Notes: a model not told the origin generated them from the sequence alone. 64,000 nucleotides of DNA from Musa acuminata AAA Group (GCF_036884655.1 NC_088327.1:9457001-9521000), one strand, 5' to 3'. Counted from the first letter of the stretch, positions 1 to 12,188 are shown. Translations and numbers: made by a program.

Positions 1-250
1 TCTAAGTTTCTATTTCTTCAGCACAATAGTTACAGTGATGTGACCGACACAAAGAAATGCAACACCATCATCAGACTAGAGGGCCATGTCTTGCTTCGCT
101 TCCTGTGAGAATGTGTTCTAAATCTTTAGTCTCTGCATTTCAGAAAGCTTAGGGAAGAGAAAGCAAAAAACATAGAGAAATTGAAGCACTAGCTTCTCTT
201 TAACTGTTGATGTCTACCACAAAGAGTCGATCTCCAATAAGCTACTGATA

Positions 251-419
251 GAAGCAACTCACATGAGTGGCAACTGCAGAAGCATTTCTTAGCAGCTTCC
301 TTGAATCGCTCTCAAATACCAGTGGGAAAAGCAAACAAAACAGGATCAGCATTCTTGCCATTGCCTTCTTTCTCCCTACAAAGTATGGACCGGAGAAAAG
401 CTGCAGTAAGATACAGACA
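251..419 (-). other. possible small secreted-peptide exon (weak)
   Basis: On the minus strand an exon-like stretch follows a good acceptor (TTACTGCAG). An ATG at about 349 opens a reading frame starting MARMLILFCLLFPLVF, a typical signal peptide, followed by ESDSRKLLRNASAVATH, and then a GTGAGT donor near 250. A following exon after an acceptor in 100-140 would add only a few residues before a stop, or the gene continues outside the window. The hydrophobic start plus a short basic tail resembles peptide-hormone precursors. I recognise no mature peptide motif (not CLE, PSK, RALF or EPF), so no function is assigned. It could be chance. Confidence 0.2.
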
Positions 420-693
420 AGGGGGGTTAGTGGGAAGCTGTGCACCAACATGAATCAAATCGCAGGATTTGAGAACCCTAGGCATACAAGAAAGAATATT
501 AAAAGACAATGGTTTGTAGGGATGAGGCAGGAGTTGCAGAGTCTGAGAGAGAAGCAAATGGCATTCAACAGGAAACCCTCCTGCCTTGGAAACGACACAA
601 TGGTGGATATCAGTGAGATGAGGTTTCTACTGTGACCTCCATGACGTGCCAATCAATGCTCCAAGGCCTTCTCATGGTGATACCTACTGCAAT

Positions 694-786
694 CTACGTT
701 GGCTTTGGTGAGTGATACAAATAAACAGCCTTTCCAAGCTTGGAATAGTAGATATGACCTTCATCTTTTTGCTTGAGCTTATCTCT
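694..786 (-). other. orphan 3'-terminal exon, unknown gene
   Basis: After a pyrimidine-rich tract ending TTTGATATTTGCAG, the minus strand reads 30 codons to a stop. They begin RDKLKQKDEGHIYYSKLG and end with HSPKPT. The composition (charged, then Tyr-rich) looks like a real C-terminus. No upstream exon is evident between 790 and 1540, which is AT-rich and contains TA repeats. It may be the remains of a lost gene, or a chance frame. I do not recognise the family. Confidence 0.2.
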
Positions 787-1465
787 CTGCAAATATCAAA
801 CAGATGCTTATGAAAAGCTGGAAGAATGCTGTTAATTCATGATAACATGTCTATCAAACCATTGTAACTATGTGTATGACTAACATTTAAATCCTTATAT
901 ACAGTATTATCAAATCCCTAACAACTCAACCTTGGTAACTTAAATTTAAATTTAATATATACTAATATTTGAATATATATATATATATATACATGTATAT
1001 ACATACATATATGTATATATATATATATATTAATGCTGATCAAATTAGTCTAATTTGGTTTTGAGTGCACATGCACAGTATATTTTTACTTATAAAAAGA
1101 TCGAGATCGGATGAGATTTTTTTCGATATTTAAGTTAGTAATAAGATATTGTGAAATTTTTTTACTGTGTTCTAATAATTTTTTTATAATCAATTCAATT
1201 AATAATAATAATATAATATAAAATAACTTTTAAAAATATTTTATATTTAAAATTAAATATTTACGGGGCTTAATTAGTAATGGAGACTCTGAACATCTCA
1301 CAATCTGATTACATTAGCGCATATCCAACATTTCCATATCGTTTGTAGTTAAAGTGATAACATTAATATCCCTTAAAGAATATTATGATAATAGTAGTAT
1401 CAAAAATATTTTAGATATATATACATAAACTAATGCCAAATATATATCAGTGTTTAATCTTATTT
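787..1465. other. AT-rich intergenic DNA with TA repeats
   Basis: No gene is visible. The stretch is very AT-rich. An interrupted TA/TATG microsatellite lies at about 972-1031 and can fold on itself. Poly-T and TAATAA runs follow. The right end acts as the promoter side of the WIT gene: a TATATTAA-like box at about 1466-1474 lies before the GC-richer leader. Confidence 0.6.
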
Positions 1466-1540
1466 ATTATATATTAAATTTTGGAGGACCGAATATTTGC
1501 AAGTCTACATGGAATATCCGATTGATCACCCGCAACCGAT

Positions 1541-1747
1541 TTGATCCAGCATCCGATCCGGCCCATTCCCTTAGTCGCAACCCGACCCGATCGCACAAAG
1601 GTCGGCGTCGGCGAGCCACTGCTTCCTGCACCGCCTTCAGCTTCGGATTCCCAATACCCCGCTGAAACCCTAGGTCGAAGAAGAACCTTGGCGTTCGAAT
1701 CGAGCCGGTTCCTTCTTGCTCCGGTGGTCATTCGCCCTCAAGGCGAC
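1541..1747 (+). other. 5' untranslated leader exon of the WIT gene (approximate start)
   Basis: The base composition switches here from AT-rich to GC-rich. The segment contains an AAACCCTAGG element (telo-box like, about 1665) and ends in GGCGAC followed by a consensus GTAAGT donor at 1748. The next exon starts at 4600 after TTGTTGTTCTTGTAG, 18 bases before the start codon. The transcription start is not fixed by the sequence; the TATA-like box near 1466 would place it near 1500. The short frames inside this leader are not conserved-looking. Confidence 0.55.
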
Positions 1748-3099
1748 GTAAGTTCTCGTGATCTTCTTGCGCTGTTTCTGTGGTTCTCTTTGGATTCCAA
1801 TTTTGGTTTTAAGATTGAACGATATCGATGCAATCGTTCGTTCGGATAGTGTCAATGGATTAATCAGTGTTATATATAGATATATAATCGTTTTTGAGTG
1901 TGCGAATGTCTAAATTGACTCGCTATCATCGTGTCGGGGATTAGAGAGGTTTCGTCGAGTAAAAAACAATCTAATATGGATATGATCTTAAGTGCGAAAT
2001 CCGAGGATAGGATGACCGCTGTTTGCTTCGGAGGCAGACTTATGTTCTGTGAGTGTCCAAGTGGCCGAAATGAGTATACTTTGTCTTAGACTTTGTCCAA
2101 CCAAGTGGTTCTTGTCATCGTCGTCCACCTTCCAAGTACAGCCAGAGAATTAGGCCCTGCCAATTAGTGTTGCCAATGATCAGTGTTTCCTGAAAATGAC
2201 CAATCTACAATTTTTTTTTTTCATGTGGTTCTTAATGATATGGTTTCAGAAATTGGTTGGAAGTTCCATATTTAAATATATAGGCTAGAATATTTTATAA
2301 GGAAGAAAATACTGGTAAGGTTCTTTCTTCCTAGAAGGCATTGTTCTAGCACTGCTTAGTACATATTTCTTCGCGACAAGCCTGTCAGAGGAGCTTGAAC
2401 CACTTTGAAGATTTCTTTTTTTGAAAAGTTTTGTCAGTGATAGAATAATAATCATGATAAGAAAAGGAACTGATCGACTCTGAGAAAATTTACTACCAAA
2501 ACTAAGTGGAAATAGGTTAAAAGTTCTTGGTTTTCTTTTCTATTGTACTAAATAATAAAATAGAAAACTTAAAATCAAACAGTCCTAAATATCCCCATTA
2601 CTTTCCGATATTAGGATCCCTAAAAGAAGCAATACCGAAGGAATACCTCAGTAGAACTTACTTGACTATGTTTCAGTATTAACCAACTATGTTTCATCAT
2701 CATCATCATCTTCTTATTTTTTTTCTTTTCGTGTGTGTGCGGTAATGCTTGTAAGACATTAAAAAGATCTAATTGTATTACTTTACTTTTAAGACCAGAG
2801 AAATCAAGCTCTTAACGTCTTGAAATAAGTTTGTCTCTTATATTTTAGATTGATTTCATTTCTAAAACATTGTCTGCTACATTTGGTTCACTAAGAAATT
2901 CTTCATTAAAGATACTATGATTTTTATTTCATGACCATGATAAAGTGGGATCAAGGGTTGTGTGGATAGATTAGTTTCATAGAATTGAAACTAATTTTGT
3001 TATCTTTGATGTACAGTCACTCTCTTATTCTTCATTTGATATTAGGTCCTCTTCAATTCACCATACGATCTTTGTTGACATCATTGTTTAATTTAAGCC

Positions 3100-3105
<6 letters not shown>

Positions 3106-3164
<59 letters not shown>
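3106..3164. repeat. (TA)n microsatellite
   Basis: A TA tract of about 59 bases in the WIT leader intron. Confidence 0.95.
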
Positions 3165-3172
<8 letters not shown>

Positions 3173-4081
3173 AGTATTGGAGCATATTTCTGAAAAAATA
3201 ATACACCGTTGACAGGAGTACATTCTACGATATTTCCCCGAGTTAGTGTTAACTAAGTGAACATTAAAAAATTGATATGGTGATTGTTTATTAACTGATA
3301 TCACAAAATTTATTATCAATGGGTTCATTTGGAGCCTCATGAAATTGAATATAAATTAATATAAGTGAGCAAGTTGTGTTGGATGTCAGAGAGAAGTACC
3401 AAGTCTTTAAGTTACTGAGTTGAGCAATTGTCTCAGGATGAGACCATGAAGATTGACTTGCATGTCAATAGCTAGAGCAGATTTTGTGATGCAGCTGGAT
3501 GGTTAATGTACAGTTCAACCCTGAGTTTGAGTTATTGCTCTACCAAGCTAAATTAAGCTAGACAAAGGGATGCAGCTAGAAGGAAAAGTTCAAGTGCATG
3601 CAGAAGACTTTTATCTTGCCATTTTTCGTGGCTCCAAGCTTCACACTGCCCCTGTTAATTTAGCACCAAAAACTATGTCAGTTGCTTAACTCACATGGTT
3701 GTGCTTCTTGATAATCCTGTTATTGCCTTGATACAGTTCACCCTCTAAAGCATCTATTGCCACAAGATTTTAACCAAGGAAACAAGAGAGCCCAAGATCA
3801 CATCATCATATATGTGATCGAGTTTAACTAATGTGACAAGGTACAAAAGATTGGGTATTATGAGCAAGCATAGTGTTATCCATCAACTAGCCAACTAGCT
3901 GGAACTGTCTTATCTCAACTTTGCTAAGTCCAAATGCTGCATATTCCTAAACCAAGATGCTAACTGATGTCTTGTTTCTTGTTTTATTTTGACCTTGCGT
4001 TGGCTGTTGGTAGAACCATACAGATATGGTATGTACCGTCATATTGGTACAAAGTATAATGTCGGCACATCGGTTAACATT

Positions 4082-4129
4082 GAGGAGGAGGAGGAGGAGG
4101 AGGAGGAGGAGGAGGAGGAGGAGGAGGAG
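4082..4129. repeat. (GAG)n microsatellite
   Basis: A GAG tract of about 48 bases in the WIT leader intron, next to GGTAC-type palindromes. Confidence 0.95.
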
Positions 4130-4617
4130 AGGAGTTGGAAGAGAAGGAGAGGTACCTGGTGGGCCAATGGCAGCAGACAAGCGGGTGGCATGAGGGATAG
4201 CACGTGGCTTGGACCTGTTGATCGAATAAGGGAGAGGGATTTAAATGATTAATAAAGGGTCTTTATATAAAAACCCTGAACTGGACCTGGATCAACCGAA
4301 ATTGGTTGGTCTGCAGTGTAGTTCTCCATTGATTGATGTTTACTGCCCATTTCAAACTGGTCCAGATGGTTTTTTAGACCATGGTTTCTTGTGATAGAGC
4401 GAACTTGCTGTAACTGTTTGGTATGATAGTCATTTTACATTGGCCATGTACCTTCTTGAGTTTCTCTACCCCGTCCCTCCTCTCTTCCATCCTCATTTAT
4501 GTACTATTCATGCTGTTGGATCTTGTGGATTCATGACATCGTTTTTTGTCTTTTGGAGAAGGATGATCAGATTTATGGTGTTTGTTGTTGTTCTTGTAGG
4601 AAAAGGATAATCAGATC

Positions 4618-7095
4618 ATGGCTACTGATGATTGCGATGATAATTGTTTGCAAGAGGATGGTTCACTATGTGGAGAGGGAATGAATGGAGGAAATGGATT
4701 CGAGGCTTTGACAAGAGTAGAACTTGATATTGCATATTCTTCAGAGAAGCTACTAAACTTGGAGATACTCTTGATGCTAGTAGTTGATAGAGCCAATGAT
4801 TTTGAAGCTGTGAGCATGGAATACAAAGACATCTCAGATGAGTCTGTTATGAAGGCCTTTGAATCTGATATTTTATCTGGGATTTTAGACATGGAGGTCA
4901 AAGAACTACAAAGCTTCATGTGCTTGCTACAAACTGAAATCATAGAGGCCCATCAACAAGTTTCTCAAAATGAGCACTTTGAAGAATCTGCTGCTAAAGC
5001 AGAAGAGAAGTTGCATGATGCTGAAAAATCTGTGAAGAAGTTGCAAGATTCAGTTGCTGATATACTAGATCAGTCATCGACGTTCATAAGAACTCTAGCT
5101 TTGTGCCATTGTGAAACCAGTGAGTTGTCCATTTGTACTTTTGCTTTATTCTTTTGTGCATAATAGCATGAATGAATCCATTAATTTCCTCAATCCGTGC
5201 AATTAGGGACTGATGAAAGTGAAGAACCTGACAATGGTCATTTGTCATCCATCAGCACAAAGTTGAAACCGCAGAGTCTTGACCAACAAAGGCATGTCTT
5301 ACAAATGTTGGAGAAATCATTGGCCAGAGAACTGGATTTTGAAAAAAAGCTTTCAGATTTAAGATATAGTGAGGAGGATCTTAAGCTGAAACTGCATTAT
5401 GCAGAAAGAGAGCTATACTGCATGGAAGAGTTGATGGAAATATGTTTGGAGAGGGCATTTGAGGCTGAAAATGCTGCTGAGATACTTTTGGGTACTTCCG
5501 AAGAATTAGCTGGAAGAGTTCAGGTTCTTCAACTTAATCTAAATAGTTCACAACATCGGGAACATGAGATGAGATCAAAGTTGCAGGAAAGTTTGATGAA
5601 AATACATGCTGAAGAAGCTGCCAAGGAGAGGTTGACTCATGCAGAACTTGATTTAATCTCGTCAAAAGAAAGAGGAGCAAGTGGGTTGAAAGCTGAAGAT
5701 GAAAGCTTGCTGGCTAGTTCTGAAATCTTGTCTCTGAAGGACAAGGTGAGAACACTTGAGGAGAAGCTTAGAGAGTCTGATGCCCAGTTGCAGCTGGCAA
5801 AGGCTTCTGTTGGAACAAGTCAGCAACAACAGAGTGCGCTGCAGTCTGCACTCAGTCAGGTGGAAAAAGTAATTGAGGGTCTCAAGGCTAATGTTTTGAG
5901 AACTGAAAGCAGAGCTGAAATTGCAGAAGCAAAGTATGCTGAACTGAGTAAAACTAATGTTGAACTAAATGAAGAGCTTTTTTTTCTTCGAAATAGTGGA
6001 TCTGAAAAGACAAACCTTTTAGAGAGGAGATGCCAGGAATTACATACTCAGTTGGAGCATGCAAAGGCATCTGTTGAAGCACTTGAAGAGCAACAGAATG
6101 GATTATATGCTGCAATTTCTGACATGCAAAATATGATCGAGAATCTCAAAACAAAGGTCTCAAAAGCAGAAAGTAGGGCAGAGAGTGCTGAATCTAAGGT
6201 TAATCTGTTAACCGAAACTAATTTAGAACTAAATGAAGAGCTGGGTTTCCTAAGAGGACGATTAGAATATTTAGAGATGTCCCTGCAACAAGCTGAGGGT
6301 GCAAAAACAGCCATTGCTAAAGACATTGGTATTCGGGCAAAAACTATCAGTGATCTGGTCAAGAAACTAGCCTTGGAAAGAGAACGCCTTCAGTCACAGG
6401 TACGGCTCTTTTCTTCTTTTGTTATTCACAGTTCTGTTCGGCAGTGGATCTCTGGAGTTGATGCCAAATAAGTGGAGTAAACCTTTCTGGTAAAATGTGG
6501 AGGACGTGTTGATTATTTGTGAAGGGTGCTGTTATTTTACTATTTTTTTTTTATTTGTAGCTGAGGACATGTTGATTATTTACAAATGTGGTTATCATTT
6601 CATTAAGCCATGTCTTTTTTTTTTGTAGATAACTGCATTAACGAAAAAGAACAAGATCCTGGCTGAGAAATGCAAAACAAAAGAAAATGCCCATACTTCT
6701 TTGAGCTACAATGTGGAAGCATTGACAGAGTCTTCAACTACGGGTTCTTGGGTAGGTCATCCCTTTCTTTTTTTTGGGTTTAAGCCCTTGTTTGGGCTCT
6801 CAAAGCTTTCTTTCTTTAAGACTAAAAATTTGAAGTGCTTCTTTTCAATAAGTACTAACCTGCAACTACATGTTATCAGGTAGAGAAGCCCATAGCAGCT
6901 GTGCCCGTTAGTGAGAAGAGTGCAGAGATGACTGTTTCAGCGGAGGAATCCTCAGGTGGCGATTCCAAGATTGAGACAGTGAGGACCATAGAACCAGCAC
7001 ATCTTGATCCAAAGTATCTTTTCATGGCTGTCCTCATTGTATCTATTGCAATCCTCACATTCTACCAATATCAACAAGTACGCAATCACGCGTGA
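4618..7095 (+). CDS. WIT1: WPP domain-interacting tail-anchored protein (WIT1/WIT2 type)
   Basis: The coding exons are 4618-5119, 5207-6399, 6629-6751 and 6880-7095. Joined, they give 677 residues with consistent phases. In Arabidopsis, WIT proteins sit in the outer nuclear membrane, bind WPP-domain proteins such as RanGAP, and link myosin XI-i and KASH-type WIP proteins to the nuclear surface. The N-terminus (FEALTRVELDIAYSSEKLLN) matches the family. Residues about 170-600 are heptad-rich coiled coil with Leu/Glu/Lys/Gln repeats. Residues 652-670 form one hydrophobic segment (YLFMAVLIVSIAILTFYQY), leaving a tail of seven residues, which is a textbook tail anchor. Two coiled-coil blocks (about 5700-5990 and 6010-6280) resemble each other, suggesting internal duplication. 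The ATG at 4618 is the first in the second exon. Whether it is WIT1 or WIT2 orthologous cannot be told. Confidence 0.88.
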
Positions 7096-7620
7096 GGGTA
7101 TCAGACAAATTCGCCACTTCCACACATGATAATCATGAGATGCAACCCGTAAATTCTCCATCTGATGACTATGATCCCGCCTTCAACTTTGATGCTCTAC
7201 TAACAAACATTTTCTTGTCAAGATGGACTAAAGTTACTACAGGTTCTCAGATGTTTAGTTCTGCTTGTTACGTTCTTTTTTTGTTTCGTGTTGAGAAAGG
7301 TAGCTTGGTGTTTGATCTGCCACCAAATTTGTGTCATTAGTCAGACAATGCAGCAGGAAAAAAATGTCGCAGGAACTGGGGAGGATCATGAAAAGTTCTG
7401 TTCTCTTTCAAGCTCCAAGGCTGTCTGCATTCTATTCTTGATAGGTATCATGCTTTTTGAGTCGGTATAAGAGCAATCATACTTCTTGTAGATCGCATGC
7501 TTTTTCATGCGTCAATTTGATGTGTATTAAGTTTACAAAAGCACATTTAATACCATTGGCATTGGCATTGGCACGCATATCAGTTATATCTCTAAAATAG
7601 TGCTTATATGAAGTAAGCTT
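7096..7620 (+). other. 3' untranslated region of WIT and short spacer
   Basis: After the stop at 7093-7095 there is no conserved frame. The region is T-rich and consistent with a trailer and polyadenylation region. The small frames here are shadows. The next gene's promoter begins within about 200 bases. Confidence 0.5.
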
Positions 7621-7838
7621 ATTCTTTGTAGGGCAAACTGGACCATGACGTCTCTCTGCATCTTTTGGAATCTTTGATCCATCATATTCAGGTCCAACTT
7701 TATTTATGGATCAAAGTTGACCAGATCTGATCCAACCAAATTGGAATGAATCGAGGCACGAGTCCAAGTTCAAATCACGTGCAATGTACGAGAAAGTTCG
7801 ACATCCCCGACGCCGCGAACGAAACCAAAACCTGTTGC

Positions 7839-7849
7839 TCCCGCCAAAA
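7839..7849 (-). promoter_or_regulatory. E2F-type site upstream of EOL1/CTF4
   Basis: The sequence TCCCGCCAAAA reads TTTTGGCGGGA on the other strand. This is a canonical E2F/DP element (TTTSSCGS type). It lies 107 bases before the EOL1 start codon, in the proximal promoter or leader. Binding is inferred from the motif only. Confidence 0.55.
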
Positions 7850-7869
7850 TGGGCTTCCCTCCGAAACAA

Positions 7870-7879
7870 TTTTCGCGCC
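7870..7879 (+). promoter_or_regulatory. second E2F-type site upstream of EOL1/CTF4
   Basis: TTTTCGCGCC contains TTTCGCGC, a perfect match to TTTSSCGC. It lies 20 bases after the first E2F-type site and is directly followed by a telo-box AAACCCTA (7882-7889). Paired E2F and telo-box elements are typical of S-phase genes in plants. Confidence 0.55.
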
Positions 7880-7955
7880 AGAAACCCTACCCTTTGTAAT
7901 TAATAGCCGACCAAACCCTCACCCAAACAAGACGACCTGGAGGAAGAGGGTCGTC

Positions 7956-10900
7956 ATGAAGCGATCGCTGAAGCTCCGGGAGGCGCACAAGGGCATCGGG
8001 TCACCGGCGCTCTGTTCGATCCTGTGGGACGCCGACGGCCGCCACCTCGTTACGTCCAACGCCTCCGATCGCTCCGTCTCCATCCATGACGCCTCCCATC
8101 CGCCGAAGCTCGCCAAGGAGGTCCGCGACCACAAGGACGGGGTCACTGCCCTCGCCCTCAGTCCCGGCTCCAACTCCCTTGCCTCCGGATCCATCGACCA
8201 CTCCGTCAAGATCTACAGCTTCCCAGGTATGCCATCTTCGTCCTCCTCTTCGATTGCGTCCTTCTCCAAGGCTTCGTTTCGTGAGATCGTTTGGTCGCGA
8301 CCAGAACTTGCGATCAATAAAGGGTTTCCGGTAGATCATAATAATAGTAGAGATTTGATTTCAAGAAGTTCCATTTGGGGGTTTGTGACTTCACTCTGCT
8401 AAGGATTTCGCATTTGTTTGGTCAGATGGAGAGTTCCAGAGCAATGTCACACGGTTCACCTTGCCGATCCGATCTCTCGCGTTCAACAAATCCGGAAGCT
8501 TGTTGGCCGCGGCCGGTGACGACGACGGCATCAAACTGATTGCAACCATAGACAACACAATCTCCAAGGTGCTCAAGGGGCACAGGGGGCCTGTGACCGG
8601 CCTATCCTTCGATCCGTCGAATGAGTTCTTGGCGTCCGTGGACACGTTCGGTACTGTCATATATTGGGAGCTCTCGTCGGGGAAACAGATGCACACCCTG
8701 AAGGCCATCGCGCCTAACTGTGACGCAGATGCCTCGCTGATTAATGTGCTAAGCTGGAGCCCCAATGGCGAAACTTTGGCTGTCCCAGGGTTGAAGAACG
8801 ATGTGGTAATGTACGACCGAGACACAGCCGAGAAGATGTTCACCTTGAAAGGAGACCATGAGAGACCTGTTTGCTTCCTGGCCTGGTCTCCCAGTGGGAA
8901 GTACATGGCAACTGCTGGGTTGGACAAGCAGGTCCTCATCTGGGATGTGGATCTGAGGCAGGACATCGAAAGACAAAAAATTGATGATAGAATCTGCTCT
9001 TTGGCATGGAAGCAAAACGGGAATGCTTTAGCCGTCATTGATGTTATGGGTAAGATTGGCATCTGGGAATCTCCAGTACCGTCATGCATGAAATCCCCGA
9101 CGGATGGTGCTGCAGATCTACAGGCAAGAGGCACAAATAGGCTTCTTTTATTTGATGAAGATGATGAGACTCCAAGCGCTTCTGGGAGCTTGGATGATGC
9201 CATCGAGGAGAGTCATGGTGAGTCGGCTCCATTCGGCCACAAAAGATCAAGGAAACAATCTATATCTGATGAGATCTGCGATGAAGATAGCGATGGGGAG
9301 GACGGACTGCTGCGCCAGATAGAATCGCGAAAGAGAAGTGCTGCTAAGCACAAGAAGCACACGAGAGACTGGAAAGAAGGCAATGCAAGCTCATCCAACT
9401 CCACAAGGCCTAACATGCAGGAGGCATTTCAACCAGGTTCCACTCCTGCGGAGACCGGGAAGCGACGTTTTCTTGTCTACAACATGCTTGGAAGTATCAC
9501 CACAATCGAAAACGAGGGCTACTCCCACGTAGAGGTGATGAAAAGTTCTTGCATCATTAGAATCCTCTACACGATCTATAATTTTCACAACTGCAAGTAT
9601 CATTCATCAATTTGAGCTGTACATGTTTATACCGATGTTTCTTTGGTGGATCAAATGGATGATCTTCTCAATTGTTTATGTTTCGTAGGTAGATTTCCAT
9701 GATACTGGAAGAGGTCCCAGGGTTCCTGCCATGACTGATTACTTTGGTTTCACAATGGCTGCTCTGAACGAAAATGGAAGCGTCTTCTCAAATCCATGCA
9801 AAGGTGAAAAGAACATGAGTACTCTTATGTATCGTCCTTTTAGTAGCTGGGCCAACAACAGCGAGGTAATCTCTATTTGGCTATTACAAACATTTGAAGT
9901 TGCAATTAACATGTTCTTTCTTTTCTCTCTAAGATTTCACTGGTTTTTTGCTATTTCATGTGATTCTAGTGGTTAATGAGGTTTGAAGGAGAGGAAGTGA
10001 AGGCTGTGGCACTCGGTACTGGTTGGGTGGCTGCTATTACTAATCTTAATCTCCTACGTATCTTCACAGAGGGTGGCTTGCAGGTGCGCGACACACAACT
10101 TCACATGTCACATATGCTAACATCATCCTTTCTATAAAGGATCCTTGCAACATCAACTCTCTCAGAGTTTCATTAAGTGCTTCGAATTTGCACTTAACGA
10201 AACTCTATTCTTGTTTCCTTCTCCCAGATTGTTATGTTTCAGCATACATCATTACCTGGTGATCTTTGCTTATTTGTTGATTGATATTGTTGTAGAGACA
10301 TATCCTTTGCCTTAATGGTCCAGTGGTGACTGCAGCTGGTTACGAGGATAAATTGGCAATAGTTACTCATGCTTCAGAATGTCTTTCATCAGGAGATCAG
10401 GTTTGTACACAATGATCAATAGAACAGTAAGGTTGATACTTAAGTATTGGTTTCTCCGGCTATCTAATTCTACGATACTCTAATGATTAGCAGATGCTAG
10501 ACGTTCTAGTGCTTAACATATCGGAGGGAGCCAAGCTTTTCGAAGGCCGCCTACCGTTGAGTCCAACCTCTTGTTTAACATGGTTTGGATTCAGTGAGGA
10601 AGGACAACTAAGTTCATATGATTCCAAGGTCTGCTAAACTTACACCCTAACATGATCATCTTCTTACTTTTGCCTCAACTCATAGGAAACATACCTGATC
10701 GGTGAGTCTTTGCAGGGAGTGCTCAGAGTTTTCAGTCACCAATATGGAGGCAGTTGGCTTCCGGTCTTCAGGTGTTCCTCCTTTGCTACTTTCATGAACA
10801 TTGTTTTATTTATCTGTCGAAGGCAAATTAAAGACAATGTTGTGATGTGTAGCACTGACATGATTGTGGTTGCAGCGCTGAGAAAACAAGGCAGTCGGAG

Positions 10901-12188
10901 GACGAAACTCACTGGATAGTGGGGTTAAATGCAAGCAAGCTATTCTGTATCATATGCAAATCTCCTAATTGTTACCCAACGGTAGAGAGATCCAATCTGC
11001 TTTGCTTAATCCTTTACCATTGTCTCCTGCAGTTAACACGGTATCCTTTTGTGCCAGGTGATGCCGAAGCCTGTGCTCGAGCTGCTCAGCCTTTCGTTTC
11101 CTCTTGCCTCTTCCGATCTAGGTGCTGCGGATCTCGAGAGTGAGCTCATGATGAGCCAGTTGCATCTCTCACAGGTCCATCCCTTTCACCTCCCTCTGTT
11201 TCAGCTGCCCGTTCTGCCGCTCACTTGCTCATTTCTTGTGGACTTCCCGAAACCCAGACCCAGAAGAAGATCCAAGAAATGGCCATGGCGGGTCTGGATA
11301 CCACTGCGCTTGACGACGAAGCCTTCAACACGGAAGCTGCCATTGACCGGTTCATGTTGAGGCTCATTGCTAGCTGTTGCAATGGTAACAAGACCAAGCG
11401 TTAAAGGTTCGGTGTGATGGACATGGTTGGCAATCAACACTGTTTCTTGTGATGGCAATTGCAGGCGATAAGCTCGTGAGGGCCACTGAGCTGGCTAAGT
11501 CGCTCTCCCTGGAGAAATCAGTCAAAGGTGCGATAAAGCTGGTTACCGCGCTGAAGCTTCCCATACTGGCAGAACGGTTCAGTGGCATACTGGAGGTGAT
11601 CCCTTTCCTCTTCCTCTCCGCCAAGCTATCATCTTGCTCGTCGCCGCCTTTCTCACAGCTTTTGGTGAACAAACAATGTGCTTTCAGGAGAGATTGTTCA
11701 ACGGATGTAGAACGCCGGCTGCCATTCCATGTGTTGCCTCTCCACGTACCATTACGAACAATGTGCCATCTTCATCCGACACCATTAGAACCGGTGCGCC
11801 GGTTTTGACACCATCATCTTTGTCTTGCCCACGCTTCCCAAGGCGAGACGCGATAGAAGAGAAGGCAGGAGGAAAGGAAGCTTGCAAGGACGCCGGTGAT
11901 GGAGACGCAACAGCGGGTGTAAAGCCGAAGCCGAAGCCGCCATCAAGCGATTCTGGGAAGCATGAAGGGAACGATAAGGGTCAGATGCCTAGCAGCAGTA
12001 CGATGGAAGAAGGGGATTTGAAGGGAAGAACCAACCTGGTACAGTCCCGTGGGCCGACGAATCCATTTGCTAAAACAGCCAGCCCTCAGGAGAGAGCGTC
12101 TCTTCTGGAGTCCATCCGAAAGATGAAGAGAGCCGAGAATGAGAAGGATGGAAAGTCCAGCAATAAGAAGGTGAAGGTTCAGAAATAG
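7956..12188 (+). CDS. EOL1: CTF4/AND-1 (WDHD1) homologue, EOL1
   Basis: The twelve exons are 7956-8226, 8426-9534, 9689-9865, 9970-10083, 10296-10400, 10494-10628, 10716-10771, 10876-10981, 11058-11174, 11264-11384, 11465-11595 and 11688-12188, giving about 980 residues. Exon 10 may start at 11258 instead, adding two residues. CTF4/AND-1 is the trimeric hub that ties the CMG helicase to DNA polymerase alpha at the fork. In Arabidopsis, EOL1 also interacts with LHP1 and helps inherit H3K27me3. Residues 1 to about 305 are WD40 repeats (VKIYSFP, VLIWDVD, IGIWESP blade ends). Next come an acidic linker rich in Asp/Glu/Ser (about 330-430), the SepB beta-propeller (about 461-730), a helical bundle with AAIDRFMLRLIASCCNGDKL (about 745-815), and a basic tail with NPFAK. 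There is no HMG box, unlike the animal protein. An in-frame ATG at 7746 would add 70 unlike-family residues; the start at 7956 fits homologues. Confidence 0.92.

Larger units (their letters stand above)
1748..4599 (+). other. 2.85 kb intron in the WIT leader
   Basis: This is a long leader intron with GTAAGT donor and TTGTAG acceptor. It holds a (TA)n tract at 3106-3164 and a (GAG)n tract at 4082-4129. Around 4000-4390 is a GGTAC-rich, GA-rich patch resembling the element at 15263-15541. No coding exon is seen. Long first introns in plant leaders often raise expression, but nothing here proves it. Confidence 0.55.

Noticed and set aside
7746..7955. In-frame 70-codon N-terminal extension of EOL1
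   Set aside because: It covers the E2F sites and promoter-like DNA, and CTF4 homologues begin at the MKRSLKL start.
8391..9203. 270-codon minus-strand frame over EOL1 exon 2
   Set aside because: It is a shadow of the strongly coding plus strand, which encodes clear WD40 repeats.
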